64,000 bases of DNA from Devosia subaequoris (GTDB taxonomy: Bacteria; Pseudomonadota; Alphaproteobacteria; Rhizobiales; Devosiaceae). This document shows positions 1-7,213 of the stretch, one piece after another. Every line of letters starts with the position of its first letter. Position 1 is the first letter of the stretch. The notes below the pieces were generated by a model. The model worked only from the letters and a program-made list of their open reading frames with translations, made no database searches and was not told the origin of the DNA. The translations under genes and the position numbers were made by a program. The stretch lies in assembly GCF_014197055.1 (NCBI RefSeq), contig NZ_JACIEW010000001.1, forward strand, positions 806,001 through 870,000. Reading direction: 5' to 3'.

Positions 1-705
1 GGCGGGCCGCTGTCGGTCGGCGCCAATCGGCTGGTGGCCTTCTGGGCCGGTATTCCGCATCAGACCGTGGGCCTGCACGATGTGGACAATGCACGCCAGC
101 TGAACATCTACCTGCCAATGGACGCTTTTCTGGAGATGCCACAGCTTGGCCGTCTCACCGAGACGCTGATGGGCGGGGGCGTTATTCAGCTCACGCCCGA
201 GTGCATTGGATTGGAAACGCTGGAACGCTGGTATGGCGACTATCGCAGCGGCAATTCCCTGCGCTCCGATCTTGTTCGCGCCGAAATCAGCACCATGTTC
301 CGTCGCGCTGCAATTACAGGCTGGGATACCCTATTGCCGGCGTGGGTGGAGATGTCCGGCGCCCGCAGTCGAACCGCCAGCCCCGTGCGCTATGTTGTGC
401 GCATGGTGCGGCACATTGTTGAAAATATCGCGGACCCGCTCTCGGTTGAAGACATCGCCGATGTCGTGGGGCTCCATCCCAACTACGCCACGAACCTGTT
501 CACCAAGGTCATGCACATTTCAGTGCAGAAATTCGTCACCCGCATGCGGTTGATCCGCGCCCGCAGCCTGTTGTTCGACAGCAATCTGGCGATCGCCAAT
601 ATCGCCTTTCAAGCTGGGTTTTCCAGCCAGACCCAATTCTACGAACATTTCCGCAAGGCTTACGGCATGACCCCCAGCCAGATGCGGGAAAACAAGATCG
701 CCTGA
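1..705 (+). CDS. AraC-family transcriptional regulator, 5'-truncated by the window edge
   Basis: The reading frame is open from base 1, so the true start lies upstream; the GTG at 34 is only an internal codon. The visible 234 residues hold the end of an N-terminal sensing domain and a C-terminal AraC/XylS DNA-binding domain (last ~100 residues). Its two helix-turn-helix motifs are visible: LSVEDIADVVGLHPNYATNL, then LAIANIAFQAGFSSQTQFYE followed by FRKAYGMTPSQMR. The gene ends one base before the stop of the convergent halogenase gene, so the two are tail to tail and not co-transcribed. The target genes probably lie upstream of the window. The family is clear; the ligand is unknown. Confidence 0.85.
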   Translation, partial: GGPLSVGANRLVAFWAGIPHQTVGLHDVDNARQLNIYLPMDAFLEMPQLGRLTETLMGGGVIQLTPECIGLETLERWYGDYRSGNSLRSDLVRAEISTMFRRAAITGWDTLLPAWVEMSGARSRTASPVRYVVRMVRHIVENIADPLSVEDIADVVGLHPNYATNLFTKVMHISVQKFVTRMRLIRARSLLFDSNLAIANIAFQAGFSSQTQFYEHFRKAYGMTPSQMRENKIA

Positions 706-706
706 C

Positions 707-2248
707 CTAACCCATCTCCTGAACGATGCGCAGAAACTCGGCGTGGCCGAGAGCCAGTTGAGCTGCGCCGCGATACTCGCGCACCAGGCTCTCATAGGTC
801 TGCTGCGCGAAGCGCCGCAGCTTCGGATCTGCTTCCATCTCCCGGCGCGCCAGCGATTGGTCGAGCAGGCCGAGACCGTCCAGCACCGGATAATGCAACT
901 GGGTTTCGATATGTGGCAGCCCGCCGAGATAATTGGGAAAATGCTCGGTCCGCGGCATCTGCTGTTGCCAGCGGGCGAGGCGCTCCTTGGTTTCCGGGTG
1001 TAGGCGGTTGGCCCGCACTTCGCGCCAGAACGGGGTATCGTCGCGCTCTGTCACGTAGTGGGTGTTCACGAACGTCCGGAAGTCATCGACCTGGCGCCCG
1101 ACCCGGACATTGTAATCGTCTCGCGCCTTCTGCTCGATCCGTTCCGGGCGATCCATATAGCGCTGCGCGAACAGCATCATCTGCACGATGGTGCCGTGGA
1201 TCGAGGTGGATTCGAGCGGCTCGAGAAAGCTCGAGCTGAGTCCCACGGCAAGGCAATTGCCGATCCACGCCTTTTCCAGCCGTCCGATCTGGAAGCGTAT
1301 ATCTCCGCGCACTTCGATCTCGTGACCGAGCGCGACTTCGACTTCGGCCTTGGCCTGCTCAGGCGTGGAGAATTCATCGGAATAGACATAGCCGCAGCCG
1401 AACCGGGTGCGCGTGGGTATCTGCCACATCCAGCCGGACCCCTGCGCCCAGGCGCGCGTAAAGGGTGGCAGCTCCTCCCCTTCCCTGACGTCGATCCAGA
1501 ACGGCAGCGCCCGATTGACCGGCAGTTCATGGGCATAGGATATCCAGGGGGCCTGCAGTTCCTTGACGATGAGCTGCTTGCGGAAACCCGTGGCGTCGAT
1601 GAAGAAATCACCTTCGAGCCGCTGGTTATCCGCCAGCACGAGCGCCGTGATGTCGCCCGTCTCCGGATGACGCTCGACGCCCTCAACCAGCGCGTCGACC
1701 TTCTCGACGCCCTTGGACTTGATGGCGAAGAACTTGCCGACCAGCGCCTGATCGAAATGATAGGCATGGTGAAATGGGCCGAGTGGGATCAGGCTGCCAT
1801 CAGGCTTGCGGGCAAAGGGCGCTTTCCACTGCTCCAGCAGGGGCTGGAACATATGCATGTCCTGCACCGGGCGACCCGCCGCAACGGCATAGACATTAAG
1901 ATAGTCGCTTGGCGCGCCGGCGGGCGGCTGCACCACCTGGTGCGGATCATCGATCGGGCCGTAATAGGTATAACCCTTGCGCCGCCAGTCCTCGTGACGA
2001 ATGCCCAGCTTGAAGCTGGCATCTGTCTTGCGCATGAACTCGAGTTCGTCGATGCCAAAATGCCTGAGCAGCACGCGAAACGCGGCCGTAGTCGCTTCGC
2101 CAACGCCGACCGTGGGAATCTTGCTGCTCTCAACCACCGAGAGGCGAATATTCAGCCCCCGCCGCCGCGCCTCATCCTGAATGATGAAGGCAGCAATCCA
2201 TCCGGCCGTTCCGCCGCCGACGATGACGTAGTGGGACGGTTTGTCCAT
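707..2248 (-). CDS. Flavin-dependent tryptophan-halogenase-family protein
   Basis: This 513-residue protein has the FAD-binding GGGTAGW motif (residues 11-17) and the halogenase signature WMWQIP (273-278). Lys80 sits where PrnA has its catalytic Lys79. The segment FLEPLESTSI (341-350) supplies Glu346 and Ser347, as in PrnA. Known members use reduced flavin, O2 and halide to form HOCl, which Lys and Glu direct onto an indole or other aromatic ring. The full set of motifs suggests an active enzyme, not a plain monooxygenase. The start is an ATG with GGGAGGACA upstream. No flavin reductase, biosynthetic cluster or TonB receptor is adjacent. The substrate could be free tryptophan, a peptide or a phenolic and cannot be told from the sequence. 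Confidence 0.85.
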   Translation of the reverse strand: MDKPSHYVIVGGGTAGWIAAFIIQDEARRRGLNIRLSVVESSKIPTVGVGEATTAAFRVLLRHFGIDELEFMRKTDASFKLGIRHEDWRRKGYTYYGPIDDPHQVVQPPAGAPSDYLNVYAVAAGRPVQDMHMFQPLLEQWKAPFARKPDGSLIPLGPFHHAYHFDQALVGKFFAIKSKGVEKVDALVEGVERHPETGDITALVLADNQRLEGDFFIDATGFRKQLIVKELQAPWISYAHELPVNRALPFWIDVREGEELPPFTRAWAQGSGWMWQIPTRTRFGCGYVYSDEFSTPEQAKAEVEVALGHEIEVRGDIRFQIGRLEKAWIGNCLAVGLSSSFLEPLESTSIHGTIVQMMLFAQRYMDRPERIEQKARDDYNVRVGRQVDDFRTFVNTHYVTERDDTPFWREVRANRLHPETKERLARWQQQMPRTEHFPNYLGGLPHIETQLHYPVLDGLGLLDQSLARREMEADPKLRRFAQQTYESLVREYRGAAQLALGHAEFLRIVQEMG

Positions 2249-2357
2249 GCCCTGTCCTCCCTTGGGTTAGGCTATGAACGGGTCTCGCCGCCGACAACAA
2301 CAAAGCTGGGTGTAGCGACAGACATCTTAGAAAGCCGGATATGTTGACCCGGAACTC

Positions 2358-2651
2358 CTAGGCCGCGTGCGGTGTGACCTGTTCGGCGATCCGTGCGCCC
2401 ACGCGATCCTTGGCGACCTCAAGATCATAGGTCGCCTGCATCCCCATCCAGAACTCCGGACTTGTTCCGAAAAACCGGGACAGGCGCAATGCTGTGTCCG
2501 GCGACACTGCGCGCTTTCCGTGCACAATTTCACCGATCCGGACCTGCGTCACCCCCAGCCCTTTGGCCAGAGCATATTGCGTTAGCCCCATTGGCTTGAG
2601 AAAATCCTCCAGCAATACTTCGCCCGGATGGATTGGAGCAAAGTCAGCCAT
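2358..2651 (-). CDS. higA: HigA-family antitoxin (XRE helix-turn-helix)
   Basis: This 97-residue protein begins with the HigA hallmark (M)ADFAPIHPGEVLLEDFLKP and has a helix-turn-helix around residues 22-60 (LTQYALAKGLGVTQVRIGEI), followed by SPDTALRLSRFFGTSPEFW. The ATG at 2651 is preferred over the TTG at 2663 because GAGG lies about 7 bases upstream of the ATG and that Shine-Dalgarno overlaps the stop of the toxin gene. In this family the antitoxin binds and neutralises HigB and represses the shared promoter. Toxin-first gene order is typical of higBA. Confidence 0.9.
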   Translation of the reverse strand: MADFAPIHPGEVLLEDFLKPMGLTQYALAKGLGVTQVRIGEIVHGKRAVSPDTALRLSRFFGTSPEFWMGMQATYDLEVAKDRVGARIAEQVTPHAA

Positions 2652-2659
2652 AGCGCACC

Positions 2660-2941
2660 TCAATGGTAGTCCACTAATTCAACCTCAAACGCGTTCCCGT
2701 CACGCCAAACAAAGCACAACCGCCACTGGTCGTTAATTCGGACGGAATGTTGTCCTGCACGTTTGCCAAGGAGCAGTTCCAGCCGGTTACCCGGAGGAAC
2801 ACGCAAATCGTCCAGCGACTTGGCGCTATTGATCTGCATCAGCTTACGGTTCGCAAGTTTCAGTATGTCATTCGGCACACCTTTTCGAAATCGGCGTTCC
2901 CACGCCGACTGCGCAGCAGCATTGCCAAACGACATGATCAT
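2660..2941 (-). CDS. higB: HigB-family RelE-like mRNA-interferase toxin
   Basis: This 93-residue RelE/ParE-superfamily toxin carries the HigB features LRVPPGNRLELL and QHSVRINDQWRLCFVW. Its C-terminal strand FEVELVDYH is typical of the family. Family members cleave ribosome-bound mRNA. It lies 8 bases upstream of higA on the same strand, so the two form a toxin-antitoxin operon. The ATG at 2935 is an alternative start two codons in. Two palindromes just upstream of the start (2946-2989) look like HigA operators. Confidence 0.9.
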   Translation of the reverse strand: MIMSFGNAAAQSAWERRFRKGVPNDILKLANRKLMQINSAKSLDDLRVPPGNRLELLLGKRAGQHSVRINDQWRLCFVWRDGNAFEVELVDYH

Positions 2942-2945
2942 GCAC

Positions 2946-2989
2946 CAATAGTATCGCCATGCGGATGCAACCGCAAGACGATAGTATCG
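2946..2989 (-). promoter_or_regulatory. Twin palindromic operators of higBA
   Basis: An 11-base palindrome CGATAGTATCG lies at 2979-2989, and a one-mismatch copy CAATAGTATCG lies at 2946-2956. They are 33 bases apart, about three helical turns, and sit immediately upstream of higB. On the coding strand a possible -10 TACTAT falls inside the proximal copy, with TTGCGG 17 bases before it as -35. HigA proteins are known to repress their own promoter by binding such palindromes. That these particular sites are bound is inferred. Confidence 0.65.
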
Positions 2990-3008
2990 TTACCAACGTG
3001 CAAGCATG

Positions 3009-3039
3009 CAAAAAAGGTCCCCGGTGAACCGGGGACCTT
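3009..3039 (-). terminator. Rho-independent terminator of the GH4 gene
   Basis: A perfect 12-bp inverted repeat (3014-3025 with 3028-3039, loop GA on the plus strand) is followed on the minus strand by a run of six T. It starts 29 bases beyond the stop of the GH4 gene and separates that gene from higBA. Confidence 0.9.
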
Positions 3040-3067
3040 CGAGGCGCCGGGAGGAGCGCCGGAGGAC

Positions 3068-4522
3068 CTAGTGATGCGCACCACTCATTTCGCGCAATTC
3101 TTCTACAGAGCGCACACGCTTGCGCGCGGCGCCGTCCCAGTCGCGGGTCTTCACCGTCGACTTGGCAATGCGTTCCTTGGCGGCGGGCACAGCGTCGGCG
3201 TATTGGGGCAGCCATTGCGCCTGCGCGACCACCATTTCGTCGACCATCGCCCAGACCTCGTCGGGGGTGCAGATGGCGCCGACCAGCGGATCGTGCAGCA
3301 CGGCGAGTTTCAGCGTATCGATATTGCCGGTCATGGCTGCTTCAACCGAAAGGCGCTGCACCGAAACCGAAACCGAGCAGGTCGCCGCGCAAGCAGTGGG
3401 CAGTGTGATGCCCCCGATCATGTTGATGCCGAAACGGTCGACATAGCCGGGGCTTTCGATGATGGCGTCATCGGGCAAATTGGTGATGATGCCGTTGTTG
3501 CGGCGGTTGAAATGACCACGATACGGCCGGCCGGTTTCAATCGCCTCAATGATGTAGCTGGCGTGTTCGCTGGTGCGCTTGTGCTGGGACAGCGGCTTGT
3601 TGGCCTGCTCCTTGAACATGGGGAAGTCGGTTTCGAACCAGTTCCGGCGTTCCGTCGAATAGCGCAGATAGCCGCCGGTTTCGCCGTGAATCCAGTCGCT
3701 CATGTCGATCCAGCGGCCGATTTCCTCGGGGCGCTTGCGATACCAGGGCAGGTATTCGCTGAGGTGGCCATTGGACTCCGTGGAATAGACACCGAAGCGC
3801 TTGAGCACGTCGATGCGCACTTTTTCCTGCTTGGAGTAAACCGGATGCTTCTCGAAGGCAGCGATCAGCTCGTCGCTCTCGATCTTCCGGCCCTTGGCGC
3901 GGATGTCGATATACCAGGTCTGGTGATTGATGCCCGAGCAGACATAGTCCAGTTCGCCATCGTCGACGCCCAGCACCTGCGCGATCTGGTGCGCACCGTG
4001 TTGCACGCCATGACACAGGCCAACAACATTAACCCCGCCATACATCTCGGCAGCCCAGGTGTTCATGGCCATTGGGTTGGCATAGTTGAGGAACAGTGCG
4101 CCGGGTTCAGCGACCTCGCGGATATCCTTGCAGAAATCCAGGATCACCGGGATATTGCGCTGGCCGTAGAGAATGCCGCCGGCACAGATAGTGTCGCCGA
4201 CGCATTGATCGACGCCGTATTTGAGCGGGATGGAGATGTCGGTCGAGAAGGCGTCCAGACCGCCGACCCGTACGCAGCTCATGATGTAGCGCGCGCCTGA
4301 GATTGCCTCACGCCGGTCCGTGGTGGCCGTTACTTTGGCCGGCAGCTTGTTCACCGACACAATGGTCTCGATGATCTGTTTGACCATGTCGAGATTGTGC
4401 GGATTGATATCGGTCAGGGCGAATTCGCAATCGACGAATTCGGGCACCTTGAGCAGGTCCGAGATCAGGGTTTTGGTAAAGCCGACCGACCCAGCGCCGA
4501 TCACGGTGACCTTGAATGACAT
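3068..4522 (-). CDS. Glycoside hydrolase family 4 alpha-glycosidase (MelA/AglA-like)
   Basis: This 484-residue protein starts with the NAD-binding loop VTVIGAGSVGFT (residues 6-17). It has the GH4 features NYANPMAMNT (147-156; Asn149), the metal/substrate motif GLCHGV (168-173; Cys170, His171) and GINHQTW with His200. GH4 enzymes use NAD+ and Mn2+ in a redox-elimination mechanism. The tetrad after GL is CHGV, not the CHSV typical of MelA alpha-galactosidases, so the substrate should not be assumed to be an alpha-galactoside. The start at 4522 is set by GGAGGAAAA directly upstream. It is transcribed away from an AraC regulator and ends at a strong terminator. Confidence 0.85.
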   Translation of the reverse strand: MSFKVTVIGAGSVGFTKTLISDLLKVPEFVDCEFALTDINPHNLDMVKQIIETIVSVNKLPAKVTATTDRREAISGARYIMSCVRVGGLDAFSTDISIPLKYGVDQCVGDTICAGGILYGQRNIPVILDFCKDIREVAEPGALFLNYANPMAMNTWAAEMYGGVNVVGLCHGVQHGAHQIAQVLGVDDGELDYVCSGINHQTWYIDIRAKGRKIESDELIAAFEKHPVYSKQEKVRIDVLKRFGVYSTESNGHLSEYLPWYRKRPEEIGRWIDMSDWIHGETGGYLRYSTERRNWFETDFPMFKEQANKPLSQHKRTSEHASYIIEAIETGRPYRGHFNRRNNGIITNLPDDAIIESPGYVDRFGINMIGGITLPTACAATCSVSVSVQRLSVEAAMTGNIDTLKLAVLHDPLVGAICTPDEVWAMVDEMVVAQAQWLPQYADAVPAAKERIAKSTVKTRDWDGAARKRVRSVEELREMSGAHH

Positions 4523-4625
4523 TTTTCCTCCCTGTGCGCCTCTGAGCGCTAACAGTCTGTGAGCAATAACTAGCCCCAGGCGCTTGTTCGGTGTAGAGAA
4601 AGCTTGTGCGAACCTGGGTAATTTT

Positions 4626-5492
4626 GTGCTCACCTCTCTGCTCGAACATGGCTTCGACATTCGGCATCTCACCGTGCCGCGCAGCGTTGCCCCGCTCCAT
4701 TGCATGGCGGTCAGCGCGGGCTATGAACAGCGCCGCAACGAAGTGTATTCCTGGGACGGCATGAAGCGCGGCACCGCGCCATTCCTGGTTATTCAGCACA
4801 CGACCCATGGCGAAGGACGGCTCGATTATGCAGGGGTGCCGTATCGGCTGACACCGGGCAAGACCATGCTGGTGACCATGCCGCATGCGCATCGCTACTA
4901 TCTCGAACGCGGCGGGCACTGGGAGTATTTCTGGCTGCTGCTCAATGGCCGGGAGGCGCTGCGTCTGGCGCGCGAAACCCTCGACAGTGCCGGACCCGTT
5001 GTGTCGCTGGACGCGGGACAAATCGACCGGCTGGCCGCCACGGCGCTGGACACCATGACGCTATCCGAACCATCTCCCGGACAGGTTTCCGTGCATGGCT
5101 ATGCGGCGATGGCCACGCTGCATGACGGCGTGTTCGGCGCCCGCCTGCCGAGCGAAACCGCCCTCCCCCCGGCGATGGCGCGGGTCACGGCCTTTGTCGA
5201 CGACAACCTGACTGCATCATTGCAGGTCGAACGCCTTGCCGAGATTGCCGAAATGAGCCGCGCGCATTTCGTGCGCCGGTTCACCGCCACTGTGGGGCAA
5301 TCGCCCTCGGAATTCGTGCTCGAGCGGCGTCTGGCCCGGGCTGAGCGATTGTTGCTGGCGACCGAAATGGGTGTTGGCGAGATTGCCCGCCTAACCGGCT
5401 TTGCGGACGGAAACTACTTTGCCAAGGTGATCCGAAAGAAGAGAGGCGCGTCACCACTCGAATACCGCGCTACCCGGTTTGAGGCCGGCTAG
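4626..5492 (+). CDS. AraC-family regulator of the divergent glycosidase gene
   Basis: About 288 residues. An N-terminal cupin-like arm (YAGVPYRLTPGKTMLVTMPH and HWEYFWLLLNG) is typical of sugar-sensing AraC proteins. It is followed by a C-terminal DNA-binding domain with ASLQVERLAEIAEMSRAHFV and GVGEIARLTGFADGNYFAKV. The start is uncertain: GTG 4626 is used here, TTG 4584 is an in-frame extension, and ATG 4704 a later option. It diverges from the GH4 gene across a ~100-base gap, which suggests that it activates that gene in response to the cognate sugar. Its last 23 bases overlap the end of the convergent GNAT gene. Confidence 0.82.
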   Translation: MLTSLLEHGFDIRHLTVPRSVAPLHCMAVSAGYEQRRNEVYSWDGMKRGTAPFLVIQHTTHGEGRLDYAGVPYRLTPGKTMLVTMPHAHRYYLERGGHWEYFWLLLNGREALRLARETLDSAGPVVSLDAGQIDRLAATALDTMTLSEPSPGQVSVHGYAAMATLHDGVFGARLPSETALPPAMARVTAFVDDNLTASLQVERLAEIAEMSRAHFVRRFTATVGQSPSEFVLERRLARAERLLLATEMGVGEIARLTGFADGNYFAKVIRKKRGASPLEYRATRFEAG

Positions 5493-6012
5493 GGGCACGA
5501 TCAAGCCGCATGAGGGTTTGGCCATGATAGATAACGGTTCCAGCGTCCTTGAACCCCACCTTGTTCGACAAGCGGAGGGACGCAGAATTGCCTGGGTCGA
5601 TGATGCAGCAGACTTGCCCATTGCCGGTCGTGTCAGCCCAGTCGAGCACGGCCGCCAGGGCCTCGTTGGCCAAGCCCCGGCCATGGACATCGGGGTGGAA
5701 AGCCCAACCCGCCTCCGGCGTCTGGCCGAGGGCGGGGCTGCAGTCGCGGCAAAAGTCAGCCAGTCCCACATCCCCGATCATGCGGCCGCTGCGGCGATCG
5801 ACAACGGCGAAGTAGCCATAGCCGAGCATTTGCCAGAGGCCGCCATAGCGCAGGATGCGCCACCATACCTGCTCCCTGGTTGAGGTGCGACCGCCGGTGA
5901 AGCGCGCAACGTCCGGATGCGCCCAGATCGCGTGGCAATCGGTCAGATCGTCACCGACATGGGCGCGCAACACCAGACGATCAGTGCGCAACTCCGGAAC
6001 GGTCGCCGTCAT
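5470..6012 (-). CDS. GNAT-family N-acetyltransferase (RimJ/RimL type)
   Basis: This 180-residue acetyltransferase of the RimJ/RimL subgroup opens with LRTDRLVLRA. It has a core GWAFHPDVHGRGLANEAL acetyl-CoA pyrophosphate loop (about residues 102-119) and ends with NSASLRLSNKVGFKDAG. It transfers an acetyl group from acetyl-CoA to an amine, either a protein N-terminus or a small molecule. Its ATG overlaps the stop of the upstream M24 peptidase gene by 4 bases (ATGA), so it is translationally coupled to the peptide-importer operon. A role in acetylating an imported amine or peptide is possible but is inference. Confidence 0.85.
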   Translation of the reverse strand: MTATVPELRTDRLVLRAHVGDDLTDCHAIWAHPDVARFTGGRTSTREQVWWRILRYGGLWQMLGYGYFAVVDRRSGRMIGDVGLADFCRDCSPALGQTPEAGWAFHPDVHGRGLANEALAAVLDWADTTGNGQVCCIIDPGNSASLRLSNKVGFKDAGTVIYHGQTLMRLDRAPSRPQTG

Positions 6013-7109
6013 CCCGCAACAGCCGCCACGCGGGGCATTTCCGAGAAGATTTCGGCCTTGCCATCGCGGATCATGACGATCTCCTCGAGCCGCAGACCGA
6101 AGCGGCCTTGCAGGTAAATGCCCGGCTCGATGGAGAAGACCATGCCTTCATCCAGGACAGTTTCACTGGTGCCCGTGATATAGGGTGCTTCATGCACGTC
6201 GATGCCCAGGCCGTGACCAGTGCGGTGCAGGAAATTAGCGCCGTAGCCGGCATTGGAGATGACGTCGCGCGCCGCCTTGTCGACATCACTGGCCTTCGCA
6301 CCCGGCACCGCCGCTGCCAATGCCGCCTCGACCGCCCGATCGACAATGGCATGAACCTCTGCAAAGCCCTCAGGCGCAGAGCCACAATAACCCACCCGGG
6401 TCATGTCCGAAGGGTACCCATTCAGCCGGCAGCCGCTATCGATCAGCACCGCATCCCCGGGTTTGAGCTGGGTCGAACCGGTGTGGTGGTGCGGAAAGGC
6501 GCCATTGGGCCCGAAACAGACCGAACAAAACACGGTCTCGGCGCCATTGGCGAGGTAGAAGTCATCAATCAGTCCGGCGACTTCGAGTTCGGTCATGCCG
6601 GGCTTGAGCGCGGCGAAGGCGGCCTCGACCGCCCGGTCATTGAGCAGATGCGCCGCCTTGATGGCCCGGTACTCCGCCTCATCCTTGCGCGAGCGCAAAT
6701 AGCCGACGGTATCTTGTGTAAAGCTGCGCGTTGCTCCTGGCAGGGCGTCGAGCAGCAGCAGAGCAAAATCGGCGCGCATGGTCTCATCGATGACGATCGA
6801 GGGCGCGGTGCGGTCGATTCCGGTTGCGCCAAGCAGCTTTTCCAAAGCCGCACCCGGACCATCGGCATCGGCCCAGGGGAAAAACGGCAAGTCCGTGTGC
6901 TGGCGTGACGAATCCACGTTCAGCGCGGGCATGAGGAAACCAGCGAAGCTTTGACTGACCATCAGCATGACCGGGCGCTCATCGCCATGCGGCGAGAGGT
7001 CGGCGAGGTAACGCATGTGGCTGGAGGGACCGATGACCACCAGATCGGTGCCGGTCTCTGTCATGCGGGCGCGCAGTTTCTCCATGCGCGTGGCAAGGGT
7101 GGCATTCAT
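6009..7109 (-). CDS. M24-family metallopeptidase (Xaa-Pro dipeptidase/aminopeptidase-like)
   Basis: This 366-residue protein has an N-terminal creatinase-like domain (about 1-140) and a C-terminal pita-bread domain with all five metal ligands: Asp224 (LIDSG), Asp235 (SDMTR), His299 (HRTGHGLGIDVHE), Glu328 (FSIEPG) and Glu342 (RLEEIV). No signal peptide is visible, so it should act in the cytoplasm. Known members cleave Xaa-Pro bonds, though creatine-type amidinohydrolases share the fold. Its position between a peptide-type binding protein and a GNAT suggests that it processes the imported substrate. Confidence 0.87.
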   Translation of the reverse strand: MNATLATRMEKLRARMTETGTDLVVIGPSSHMRYLADLSPHGDERPVMLMVSQSFAGFLMPALNVDSSRQHTDLPFFPWADADGPGAALEKLLGATGIDRTAPSIVIDETMRADFALLLLDALPGATRSFTQDTVGYLRSRKDEAEYRAIKAAHLLNDRAVEAAFAALKPGMTELEVAGLIDDFYLANGAETVFCSVCFGPNGAFPHHHTGSTQLKPGDAVLIDSGCRLNGYPSDMTRVGYCGSAPEGFAEVHAIVDRAVEAALAAAVPGAKASDVDKAARDVISNAGYGANFLHRTGHGLGIDVHEAPYITGTSETVLDEGMVFSIEPGIYLQGRFGLRLEEIVMIRDGKAEIFSEMPRVAAVAG

Positions 7110-7213
7110 GGCAAATGTCCTGTGAGCGGGAGTGGCGGAGCCAGGCGGGAGGAAATGCCCGGCTCCGCGTCCGGCGGCCCGATGGACAGGGCCGCCGAAT
7201 GGGTAGGGACCAA
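7110..7213 (-). other. Intergenic spacer with two inverted repeats after the binding-protein gene
   Basis: Between the binding-protein stop and the M24 start lie two GC-rich hairpins: GGCGGCCC with GGGCCGCC (loop of 8), and GCGGAGCC with GGCTCCGC (loop of 18). Neither is followed by a T run. Such hairpins downstream of a binding-protein gene usually stabilise the upstream transcript or reduce read-through. Function is inferred. Confidence 0.4.

Noticed and set aside
1058..2347. A 429-codon open frame on the plus strand opposite the halogenase gene
   Set aside because: It is a mirror frame caused by high GC codon bias; the minus-strand product has full halogenase motifs and this one has none.
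2747..4300. A 517-codon plus-strand frame opposite the GH4 gene and higB
   Set aside because: It runs through the terminator and two real genes in antisense and shows no family motifs.
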